A stretch of 40,202 nucleotides of DNA from Chloroflexota bacterium (GTDB taxonomy: Bacteria; Chloroflexota; FW602-bin22; JACPRP01), in contig JACQUC010000220.1 in NCBI GenBank assembly GCA_016210495.1, positions 1 through 40,202 of the forward strand, in the 5' to 3' direction. The translations under genes and the position numbers were made by a program. Positions 32,152 through 40,202 of this stretch are shown here, piece by piece. A model generated the notes under the pieces. That model was not told the origin of the DNA, searched no databases, and was given only the letters and a program-made list of their open reading frames with translations. Each line of letters starts with the position of its first letter. Positions within the stretch are counted from its first letter, which is position 1.

Positions 32152-32195
32152 TTGACAATCAAGTAGGTGACCATTACTCCTCTATATGATATAAA
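32152..32195 (+). promoter_or_regulatory. marR promoter with regulon operator
   Basis: The operator is TTGACAATCAA (32152-32162), GTAG spacer, then GTGACCATTAC (32167-32177), a degenerate second half. A likely promoter is GTGACC (32167-32172) and TATAAA (32190-32195) 17 bp apart, so the weaker half-site covers the -35. This fits autoregulation of the MarR gene at 32237, which makes MarR the prime candidate for the regulator of all four sites. Confidence 0.6.
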
Positions 32196-32236
32196 GATCG
32201 AGAATCTCTGCAATTTAGGTTTTTCAGGGGGTATCA

Positions 32237-32758
32237 ATGACGACTAACAACGGTAATGATGTTCGAATTCTCCAAGATGTCGATCTTCGCTTCGAGGAGG
32301 CAAGGGCTCATCCAACGGTGCGTACTTTCTTTTGGCTTCTGCGATGCGGTGACGTGCTCGGAAGATATGTTGATTCAAAAATGGCAAAGCGCTCCAGCAA
32401 TCGGACGAGGCTAGCGGTAGCGGACTGTTTGTTGAAACACGGCGAGGCGCTTCCTCAAAGGGATGTGGCGGCGGACATATTCCGCACCACGCAAGCGACG
32501 GCCAAGGTGATTGATAGCCTTGAACGGGATGGTCTGGTGGAGAGGATACCTGATCCCTCCGACCGCAGGATCAATAAAGTCAGGCTGACCAGAAGAGGAG
32601 TGGATAATCTCCGAGAGGTCTTCCCGGAAATGCTCGCTATGTGCGACGAGGCTATGTCTTGTCTCACGGAGACAGAAATTGTGCAGTTGCAGGATCTGGT
32701 ATACAAAGTCAACAAAAACCTTCGCCAGCGAATCGAAAGAGACCTATCAGACGAGTAA
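32237..32758 (+). CDS. MarR-family transcription regulator
   Basis: A 173-residue winged-helix regulator. The DNA-binding part is LPQRDVAADIFRTTQATAKV with IDSLERDGLVERIPDPSDRR and INKVRLTRRGVDNLREVFPE; the wing and DPSDRR loop are hallmark MarR features. Dimerisation helices lie at both ends (residues 20-60 and 125-173). The long N-terminal extension has a possible ligand pocket. ATG 32237 has AGGGGG six bases upstream. An operator half-site overlaps its own promoter. By analogy with MarR regulators of aromatic and CoA-thioester catabolism, it would repress until an acyl-CoA intermediate binds (inference). Confidence 0.9.
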   Translation: MTTNNGNDVRILQDVDLRFEEARAHPTVRTFFWLLRCGDVLGRYVDSKMAKRSSNRTRLAVADCLLKHGEALPQRDVAADIFRTTQATAKVIDSLERDGLVERIPDPSDRRINKVRLTRRGVDNLREVFPEMLAMCDEAMSCLTETEIVQLQDLVYKVNKNLRQRIERDLSDE

Positions 32759-32798
32759 CTATTGGAGCCATCAATTCAGGGATGACTGAGAGGACGTT

Positions 32799-33593
32799 AT
32801 GGATCTCAAGCTGAAAGACAAGGTAGTTGTCATTACTGGCGCCGGGCAGGGGATTGGCAAAGCCACCGCGCTCACCTTTGTGGAAGAAGGGGCGCGAGTT
32901 GTGATTGCAGATGTTGATCAACAAAGGGCCAAGCGTGTTGCAGATGAAATCCAAGGGTCGGGTGGTACAGCACTGGCACTGAAGATAGACGTAACCAAGT
33001 GGGAAGACGCGCATGGTATGGTCAAATCCACGATCGAGCAATTTGGCCAACTTGACATCCTTGTCAACAACGCTGGCCTGTGGCGAACGAACCGCTTTGC
33101 GGAGTCGCAGAGGGATGACTGGAATGCGGAGATTTCTGTTACATACCTGGGCGTGCTCAACTGTACGCGAGCCGTGCTGGACCATATGTTATCGCGACAG
33201 GCGGGTGTGATAATCAGCCTTGGCTCTGATGCTGCACGGGTTGGGGGAGTCGTTCAGCCTGTTTACTCCGGGGCGAAAGGGGCCGTGATTTCTTTCACAA
33301 AGGCGCTCGCAAAAGACGTGTCCCGGTATGGAATTCGTGTCAACGTGGTTAGTCCAGGAGCAACTAACGTCGAGCGGAGGGTCGAGGAAGAGGCACGAGT
33401 TCGAGCTGAAGGAGATCTTGCCAAGATCAAGGCATACGAAGATCGAATGGCGAAGCTTCTGCGTGCTTATCCCACTGGCAGGCTCGCCAGCCCACAAGAC
33501 ATAGCCAACATGATAGTGTTCCTAGCCTCAGAGAGGGCTGATGACGTAACCGGCCAGACTATCAGCGTGAATGGTGGATACTGTATGATCTGA
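32799..33593 (+). CDS. SDR-family oxidoreductase
   Basis: A 264-residue classical SDR with VVITGAGQGIGKATAL, Asp in IADVDQ (NAD-type), NNAGL, catalytic Ser in ISLGSDAAR, YSGAKGA and the C-terminal DDVTGQTISVNGGY. The active-site loop after Tyr is slightly longer than usual, with the basic/acidic stretch RRVEEEARVRAEGDL that would form the substrate lid. ATG 32799 has GAGAGGA four to five bases upstream. It lies 40 bases after marR and is probably co-transcribed with it and the amidohydrolase. The substrate is unknown. Confidence 0.88.
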   Translation: MDLKLKDKVVVITGAGQGIGKATALTFVEEGARVVIADVDQQRAKRVADEIQGSGGTALALKIDVTKWEDAHGMVKSTIEQFGQLDILVNNAGLWRTNRFAESQRDDWNAEISVTYLGVLNCTRAVLDHMLSRQAGVIISLGSDAARVGGVVQPVYSGAKGAVISFTKALAKDVSRYGIRVNVVSPGATNVERRVEEEARVRAEGDLAKIKAYEDRMAKLLRAYPTGRLASPQDIANMIVFLASERADDVTGQTISVNGGYCMI

Positions 33594-33660
33594 ACTCACC
33601 GGGCAGGGAAACTCAGACGAAACGGCAAGCCCATTCAGGTCGAGGGAGGACTCAGTCTCA

Positions 33661-34530
33661 GTGGAAGATATCAAAGCAATCGACGTGATGAACTACCTGT
33701 TCACCCCAGAAGCGAAGAAACAGTACTTCGACTCAGACGAGTACGCATTCGCGACGCGTAGGCTTCGGGGGGGCAAGAGAGAGCAGCTCACACCGGCGAT
33801 GTATCCGAGTGCCATGGAGTTCGTAGCCTATATGGATGAGGCTGGATATGAGAAGGTTTTCATTACGGCGTGGAAGATGTTCTCCTGGGCAAACAAGAGA
33901 TTGCAGGTGAACAACACGATTGAGCAAGTGTACGAGCAAGTAAAGATGGCTCCGGAAAGACTCGTAGGCGTGGCAGGCTACAATCCCCTGAAGATACAGG
34001 AAAGCCTCCAGGAAATAGAAACTGCCGTCAAAGAATGCGGTTTCAAATACGTGTACTTTCACAGTCTTTCCTTTGGGCTGGCCTTGAACGATAAGAAACT
34101 GTATCCGTGCTATGCGAAGTGCGCCGAACTTGGCATTCCGGTGGGTATGCAAGTCGGCCACGCCGCTGAGAACCTACCAAGTGAGGGCGGCCGCCCGATT
34201 TACCTTGACGAGGTAGCTTTGGATTTCCCCAACCTGAAGATCATCGCGTCGCATACGGGGTGGCCTTGGGTTGATGAGTTGGTGGCCATGGCTATGAAGC
34301 ACGAGAATATCTATTGCGACATAAGTGCTTGGCCGCCCGAGATGTTGCCCGCGATGCACGCGCCGCTGTTACGCTTTATAGACACCAGGATAGGAAGAGA
34401 GAAGACACTCTGGGGAAGCAACGGCAGAGGGATGAAAGAGTACAGGGAGCAATTCCTTGCGCTTCCGTTACGAGAAGATACAAAGAGTAAGATACTGCGA
34501 GAGAACGCCATCGCGTTGTTTGGATTGTAG
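33661..34530 (+). CDS. Amidohydrolase family 2 protein with degenerate metal site
   Basis: A 289-residue amidohydrolase-2 (ACMSD/gamma-resorcylate decarboxylase group) TIM barrel. Conserved landmarks are YEKVFITAWKMFSW, PERLVGVAGYNP, GIPVGMQVGHAAE (His167), NLKIIASHTGWPWVDELV (His198) and the C-terminal ILRENAIALFGL. Three usual metal ligands look replaced. The N-terminal HxH after Asp-Val reads MNY (Met10, Tyr12), and the Asp in the GSD motif near the end is Asn254. It may work without metal or bind it differently. Family members decarboxylate or hydrolyse aromatic and cyclic carboxylates. GTG 33661 has GGGAGG about ten bases upstream. It ends the catabolic block. Confidence 0.83.
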   Translation: MEDIKAIDVMNYLFTPEAKKQYFDSDEYAFATRRLRGGKREQLTPAMYPSAMEFVAYMDEAGYEKVFITAWKMFSWANKRLQVNNTIEQVYEQVKMAPERLVGVAGYNPLKIQESLQEIETAVKECGFKYVYFHSLSFGLALNDKKLYPCYAKCAELGIPVGMQVGHAAENLPSEGGRPIYLDEVALDFPNLKIIASHTGWPWVDELVAMAMKHENIYCDISAWPPEMLPAMHAPLLRFIDTRIGREKTLWGSNGRGMKEYREQFLALPLREDTKSKILRENAIALFGL

Positions 34531-34803
34531 AGTTATCCCCTGGCACTGTCCTTAGACATAGTTAAGTATGTGATCTAGGGACTCAAATGCTTCCTCAGCG
34601 GGTCGCACACTGGAACGTAGGGCCCGAGCGCATTCCCATCGTCCCAATCACGTTGCCCAGTCTCTATGCCGAGGTCGCTTCCCACATGGAAAGTTTATTC
34701 CCCCGTTCGGCCAAGCAACCCAAGTGGTTTTGTCGTCAAGATTGTCGTCAAGTGGCTGTTTCGGTGCCATTCTTGGGGAGGATGTCGGTGGTAATCTGGA
34801 AAG

Positions 34804-34918
34804 GGACATTTATGGGCATGGCGAATCCGCAATTATGGGCGCCGAATAATCCCCATTTGTGGGCGGGCAAATGGACAAATATGGCGTCGAAAACTCCACA
34901 CTTGTGGCTGCTTGGTTG
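34804..34918. repeat. Five ~23-bp tandem repeats, possible IS21-type end
   Basis: A degenerate 13-base core recurs at 34804, 34827, 34851, 34873 and 34896, spaced 22-24 bp: GGACATTTATGGG, CCGCAATTATGGG, CCCCATTTGTGGG, GGACAAATATGGC, CCACACTTGTGGC. Multiple short terminal repeats are typical of IS21-family ends. No IstA/IstB gene is present, so this is at most a leftover. The whole interval 34531-35158 has no gene I can support. Confidence 0.4.
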
Positions 34919-35158
34919 GACACAGCTGGTGTCACAACGGCTATCCTCCACAGAGGAATTCGGCTGGAGGATAGAAGTAATGATCAGCCAAAAGGAGTGG
35001 ATTATAATTCATACATTGTACGAGTCCGGGGTCCCGAAGATCCAGAACATCCACCTGTGACTGTCAACCCATTGGGCGCAACCTGTGCCCAGGGCATTCA
35101 CCGCACCCCTTTCTAGAGCAGTTTGCAGTTATGTTGCGCCGATTGCTACACTTGGTTT

Positions 35159-35507
35159 ATGCCAAGGAGTTATTCACAAGATTTGCGGGAACGAGTTCTC
35201 GCGGACATTGACGAGGGAGCAGGCGCCACTGCTGTTGGGAGAAGATACCGGGTTAATCGGGCCACGGTTGAATCGTTACGTCGCACGCCGGCAGCAGGTC
35301 GGCCACGCTAGGCCCAAGGCCCACCTTGGTCGTGTGGGGCTCATCCCACCCAAGGACTATCCTGATCTTGTCGTCCAGCTTGAAGGGCATAACGATGCTA
35401 CGCTGGCTGAGCACTGTCTGATGTGGAAGAAGAGCCACGGAGTCATGGTCAGCGAATCCACGATGTGTCGAGCCATGACCAAGGTGGGCGGCCTGGAAAC
35501 CGCATAG
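35159..35507 (+). mobile_element. IS630-family transposase remnant (N-terminal part, frameshifted)
   Basis: Beginning at ATG 35159, MPRSYSQDLRERVLADIDEG and ATAVGRRYRV is the usual N-terminus of IS630-family transposases (helix-turn-helix). That frame ends at about 35311. The homology continues in another frame as PKAHLGRVGLIPPKDYPDLV, NDATLAEHCLMWKKSHGVMV and SESTMCRAMTKVGGLETA. It stops there, and the DDE catalytic domain is missing. A frameshift or small deletion near 35255-35290 and 3' truncation make it inactive. No terminal inverted repeats are visible. It lies just right of the catabolic block, with other degenerate sequence around it. Confidence 0.7.
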
Positions 35508-36038
35508 GAAGCTTCATTTCGAATCTCAAACCGCCGCAATTCGGTTGACCGCAAATGTAAGACTAGACAATAATCGTCGGCATCTTGGCTCCTGCATTCC
35601 TGTTCACTGCAATATCCTGTGGGGGGCGTCTGAGGACCGAAAGCTCGTGGCAAGATTGGCTACGGGCTCCAGGAAGAAGCGGAAGAGAAAGCGGTAGATC
35701 CACCGCAAGAGGTGCGAGGTCCTTTTCGAGGACAGGCCAGCGTGATAGCATGTACTCGCCAATATGTGCTTGAGCCGGGCGCGAGGCTGAGAATTCGATT
35801 GGAGGTTACGAACATGGGATTCGACTTCCATCAAGAGTTGGCCGAATTTTTCATAAAGATCAAGTCGTCACGGGCGTAAACCAATGGCCGGTAGAACTGT
35901 TGCAACTCTTCTTGGAATTCTCTGAACTGCACGACAAAATGGCCTTCTGCTTGCAACCCGATTATCGAGCTGATTGCTCTGCCGACCATCCACCTCGTAT
36001 AATCAAGAGGTGATGCTTGCGAGTACAGGTGTTTTCGT
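35508..36038. other. Non-coding region after the IS630 remnant
   Basis: I see no credible gene in these ~530 bases. A 21-codon ORF at 35814-35879 (MGFDFHQELAEFF...) has GGAGGT upstream, but nothing else supports it. No DDE-domain fragments of the IS630 element are recognisable. Confidence 0.45.
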
Positions 36039-37568
<1,530 letters not shown>

Positions 37569-37593
37569 TTGAGAAACGGAGGAGATCGCAACG

Positions 37594-38025
37594 GTGCCGA
37601 AGGCGCAACAACCACGGCTTGGCAAGCAGTCCCCTCGGTACCGCTTCTTTCTCAGCCCTTATCCGGAAGCGCACTGCACTGTCTGCCCATGGTGCCACGC
37701 CAAGACGCGCCAGCGCAAGTTGCCCCTGGTCATCCACGTCGACCCGTTGACCCCTGTGGCCTTGAACAAGACATGCCGCTGCTGCCCGGCGTGCGATCTG
37801 CTCATCGCCCACCAAGATGAGCTTGAAGCTCTCCTCACGGCGTTATTTGCCAAGCACAACCCCGAGGTGATCGGCAACGAGTACCTTGTCATCGGCACGT
37901 TAGACCGGCCCGACTGGCAACGGGGCGGGCAATCGCCGATGCCGATTCGGGAGATGGTCGAGCATCTGCACGACTTCAAAGAGGTGGTCCGATTCGAGAT
38001 TACTGGCGGGTGGCAGATTGAATGA
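37594..38025 (+). CDS. Conserved hypothetical cysteine-rich protein
   Basis: A 143-residue protein starting at GTG 37594 with GGAGGAG nine bases upstream. It has YRFFLSPYPEAHCTVCPWC and a second cluster NKTCRCCPACDLLIAHQDEL, giving seven cysteines in two knuckles that could hold one or two zinc ions. The C-terminal half reads EYLVIGTLDRPDW and LHDFKEVVRFEITGGW. I have seen this pattern in uncharacterised bacterial proteins but know no role. It is 25 bases after the HEAT/SEC-C gene and almost certainly co-transcribed, suggesting that the two zinc proteins act together. Confidence 0.72.
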   Translation: MPKAQQPRLGKQSPRYRFFLSPYPEAHCTVCPWCHAKTRQRKLPLVIHVDPLTPVALNKTCRCCPACDLLIAHQDELEALLTALFAKHNPEVIGNEYLVIGTLDRPDWQRGGQSPMPIREMVEHLHDFKEVVRFEITGGWQIE

Positions 38026-38117
38026 TTTGGCCATCCTTGGGTCGTTACGAGGACAGATTCGGAGGTGTCGAGGTCATCCATGCAGCGGTCATCCAGCGCC
38101 GTAAGCTGGCCCTGACC

Positions 38118-38783
38118 TCAAATGTCCCTTCTCGTTCGGAGGTTCTGGCGCTGAATTTCCGCTTCAAGGTGCGCTCTCTGGACTTCGGTAGCAGCACGTA
38201 CGGCAGAGGAGTACGCACCGGTCGTGAACGATTGCTGGCTGTCGCGTCGGATGAGCGGTAAAGCTACTCTGGCGAACTCCTCAGGAGTGGAGGTCGCAGC
38301 TAGAGAGGCCATGAACGCAGCGATATACTGTTTCTCGTCTCCAGGGATCATCGAGCTACCATACTCGTCGGCGAATACGATCTCCTCGCCTCCTTCCATA
38401 GCGTCGATAAGCTGGTACAGCATGTTGAAGCAAGCTACGGCATTTGTGTGGTCGCCCTGCGCGGTAAGCTCGCTGCTGGCATCAAGCAAGTCGTCAAGAC
38501 GGTCGAACCATTCTTTGGTCTCCTCCGGTACGTACGAAAAGTTGCGCGAGTTCATGTTGAACGGCGCGTAGTATGCACCGTGTAGCGATTCCTGGCGGAA
38601 AAGCCTAACTTCCTTAAACAGTGTTTCGCCATCAACTGGCGCGGGGGGCACGGCCTCGCTATGGTGGCCAAAAACCGCCTGTCGCTGATCGTGATTCAAC
38701 TCGTCGTAGGCTGCACTGAGCAGATCAAGTAACACAGACGAGTCCTGTTTGGACAGCCAGTGAAACAATCGTATCTTATCCAT
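38118..38783 (-). CDS. Conserved hypothetical protein of a SWIM-associated gene group
   Basis: A 221-residue soluble, mostly helical, acidic protein read leftward. Recognisable segments are LFKEVRLFRQESLHGAYYAP, NMNSRNFSYVPEETKEWFDR, GDHTNAVACFNMLYQLIDAM and EIVFADEYGSSM. I recall these from uncharacterised proteins encoded beside SWIM zinc-finger genes. No catalytic motif is visible. Start ATG 38783. It is downstream of the 39-residue gene at 38816 on the same strand and divergent from the gene at 39278. Those neighbours belong to the same association, which is known only from co-occurrence. Confidence 0.7.
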   Translation of the reverse strand: MDKIRLFHWLSKQDSSVLLDLLSAAYDELNHDQRQAVFGHHSEAVPPAPVDGETLFKEVRLFRQESLHGAYYAPFNMNSRNFSYVPEETKEWFDRLDDLLDASSELTAQGDHTNAVACFNMLYQLIDAMEGGEEIVFADEYGSSMIPGDEKQYIAAFMASLAATSTPEEFARVALPLIRRDSQQSFTTGAYSSAVRAATEVQRAHLEAEIQRQNLRTRRDI

Positions 38784-38815
38784 CTCCGCAGTCTTCCTCC
38801 AAGGTAGCGGCTAAC

Positions 38816-38935
38816 TCACCCCGCGATCTTGGCAATCCGGCGCGCGAGCCGCTCGTCCTCATCCGCCAGAGTTCGCAAAATCGACAGAGCGTCCGCGCGT
38901 GAAAGTTGGTCTATGAACTTGCTTGGATCGTCCAT
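38816..38935 (-). CDS. 39-residue conserved small protein
   Basis: ATG 38935 with AGGGAG six bases upstream starts MDDPSKFIDQLSRADALSIL, ending RTLADEDERLARRIAKIAG. It forms an amphipathic helical pair with the pattern LSRxDAL, LxxLAxEDERLAxRIAxIA. I recognise this from short regions near SWIM-associated genes. The frame is open further upstream to 39019, but the ribosome site supports this start. It lies 32 bases upstream of the 38783 gene on the same strand and may encode a partner of it. Confidence 0.6.
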   Translation of the reverse strand: MDDPSKFIDQLSRADALSILRTLADEDERLARRIAKIAG

Positions 38936-38937
38936 CG

Positions 38938-39189
38938 TCATCTCCCTGAGCCACAGTTTAGGCTCCAATTGAACCATTCTTGGCCTCGACGGCATTGGGA
39001 ACAATTGGAGTAGTACCAACCCTTCGCCTGCTCTCCGGGAGTATAGGCATCGACGATGATTTCGTACGCAATCCGCTGCTCACGCTCCTCGTCCCGCGCG
39101 CGCTCTGGCCTACTTGCTCCTTGTGTCGTTCGGCCACCGTTGGGTCGTTGTGATCGACCAGCAGTCTCTTTCGCGACTGAATGGTTCAC
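38938..39189 (-). pseudogene. Decayed calcium-binding-like protein gene
   Basis: From GTG 39189 the frame reads a basic stretch and then ARDEEREQRIAYEIIVDAY and PGEQAKGWYY. This matches the N-terminus of a small, widespread family annotated as calcium-binding protein (RDEEREERIxMEIIVDAYxPEEQAMGWYYYLED). After GWYY, where the family goes on with YLEDxLxFPF, the sequence turns into SNCSQCRRGQEWFNW and stops at 38938. A deletion or frameshift at about 39010 has removed the body of the gene. The remainder abuts the next gene's ribosome site. Confidence 0.5.
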
Positions 39190-39277
39190 CTATTTTAAAA
39201 TGATAACATGCTTGAGCATATACTCCCAAGCTGTAGGCCGAATCATTATCGAGCAGTTCGTTGCTGGTGAAAGCTAA

Positions 39278-40202
39278 ATGAGCGAATATCAGTACTACGA
39301 GTTCATAGCAATCGACCGTCGACTCACCCAAAGCGAGCTGGCCGAGCTTCGCCAAGTAACCTCTCGCGCGACCATCTCCCCCACTAGATTGCAGAACGTC
39401 TACAACTGGGGCAATTTCAAAGGCGACCCCCAAAAACTGATGGAGAAATACTATGACGTGTTCTTCTACCTAGCTAGCTGGGGAACACACCGGTTCATGA
39501 TTCGGCTGCCATGAAGCCTGCTAACTTCAGAGACGGCCTCGCTCTACTGCCCTGGCGAATCAGCTTCAACTTGGGCAACCACTACCCACGTAATACTCGA
39601 TTTCATCTCGCGCGACGAGGAAGGCGGCCGCTGGGTAGAGGATTCGGAAGGAAGTGAATGGCTCTCATCGCTCGTTCCGCTGCGCGGAGATATCGCGAAT
39701 GGCGACTTGCGCTGTCTGTATCTTGGCTGGCTGCTTTGTGCTCAAAATGGAGATCTGGACGACGATGAAGTGGAGCCGCCGGTCCCTCCAGGGTTGGGTA
39801 CGCTGTCTGCGGCCATCGAGGCTTTCGCCGACTTTATGCGAATTGACGCGGATCTCATCGCGGTCGCGGCCCAGCGTAGCGCTAACGGAGTTGAAGTTGA
39901 GGGTCTATCCGACGAGCTCCGGCAGTGGATTCACGACCTCGCAGAGTCGGAAAAAGATACGATATTGCTACGTCTCGTGGATGGAAGTGATGTCCATCTG
40001 CGCTCCAAGCTTCTGCGTCGCTTCCATGAGGAGAGAGCGACACCAGCAGCCACCGCGAAAGACGCTGAGGAAGGCAGCCGCACTGTGGCCGAGTTGCTGG
40101 CCTCTGCGGAGAGATACGGGGAGGTAAGGCGCCGCGAGGAAGCGAAACGAGAAGCCAGGGAGCGTGCGCGTCGGCAGCGTGAGGAGGCGGAGGCGCGAGC
40201 GA
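39278..40202 (+). pseudogene. SWIM-associated conserved protein, frame crossed by TGA; 3' end outside window
   Basis: The reading frame starts MSEYQYYEFIAIDRRLTQSE and runs through NVYNWGNFKGDPQKLMEKYY and WGTHRFMIRLP to TGA at 39512-39514 (codon 79). It then continues in the same frame without a further stop to the window edge: SLLTSETASLYCPGE, HVILDFISRDEEGGRWVEDS, VPLRGDIANGDLRCLYLGWL, EVEPPVPPGLGTLSAAIEAF and a coiled, Arg/Glu-rich tail. Relatives are uninterrupted here and have Arg after MIRLP, so TGA probably comes from CGA by one transition. The gene is either recently inactivated or read through, or the TGA is a sequencing error. The family usually neighbours SWIM zinc-finger genes. 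Confidence 0.7.

Noticed and set aside
34804..34918. Possible CRISPR array
   Set aside because: The repeats are degenerate, only 13 bases long and about 10 bases apart, with no spacers of CRISPR length and no cas genes.
34587..35060. 157-codon ORF with repeated PQLWA/PHLWA/PHLWL segments
   Set aside because: The repeats come from the ~23-bp DNA repeats at 34804-34918. There is no ribosome site and no family resemblance.
39654..40127. 157-codon ORF in another frame
   Set aside because: It is a shadow of the interrupted SWIM-associated gene, whose frame carries the family resemblance.

Overview
The window looks like a bacterial chromosome of moderate-to-high GC, most likely Chloroflexota or a neighbouring lineage. 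This is inferred from gene content: a substrate-binding lipoprotein with an Ala/Pro/Thr-rich linker, many family III CoA-transferases including a tandem fusion, MmgE/PrpD and tripartite tricarboxylate transporter genes, MmyB-type XRE regulators and SWIM-associated hypothetical proteins. No rRNA or other marker gene is present, so the assignment is tentative.

Left flank (1-8075). It starts with a membrane trio (ferric-reductase-like protein cut by the window edge, a one-helix protein, a four-helix protein). An XRE/MmyB regulator follows, facing a strong promoter that carries an inverted repeat. Then come a tandem C2H2-like mini-protein and a class III nucleotide cyclase whose frame is crossed by a TGA exactly where the fourth cysteine of its N-terminal zinc ribbon should be. 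A leftward cluster encodes a TauE/SafE exporter, a zinc-ribbon protein, a Rieske protein, a DUF2933-like protein and two SAM methyltransferases. Two small palindromic elements lie in this flank.

Junction zone (8076-10340). It holds a chimeric, frameshifted PIN-domain remnant, the 3' half of a tRNA-Gly(TCC) gene (a probable attachment-site scar), a HigB/HigA-like toxin-antitoxin pair, a conserved hypothetical gene, and the first 18 codons of an MmgE/PrpD gene cut off at the stop codon of that hypothetical gene.

Catabolic block (10284-34530). Two divergent operons start at 18.0-18.1 kb. The leftward one encodes an SDR, a fused family I CoA-transferase, a crotonase and three family III CoA-transferases. 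The rightward one encodes a TctC lipoprotein, TctA, TctB, an SDR, a tandem family III CoA-transferase, an acyl-CoA dehydrogenase, a crotonase, a small protein, a GlcG/HbpS-like protein, MmgE/PrpD, an SDR and a second MmgE/PrpD. A MarR regulator, an SDR and an amidohydrolase follow. Together they describe uptake of a carboxylic acid, CoA activation by transfer, and beta-oxidation-like dehydrogenation and hydration. Four copies of a two-part operator (11-bp TTGAYNNTCAA half-sites, 4-bp spacer) overlap the -35 regions of four promoters: the truncated MmgE/PrpD gene, both divergent operons and marR. This gives a self-contained regulon. Several enzymes lack the expected catalytic residue.

Right flank (34531-40202). 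It contains ~23-bp tandem repeats that may be an IS end, an IS630 transposase remnant, a HEAT/TPR/SEC-C protein, a cysteine-rich hypothetical protein, and a SWIM-associated gene group with one decayed member and one interrupted by an in-frame TGA. The intact middle between decayed flanks suggests a laterally acquired catabolic island.
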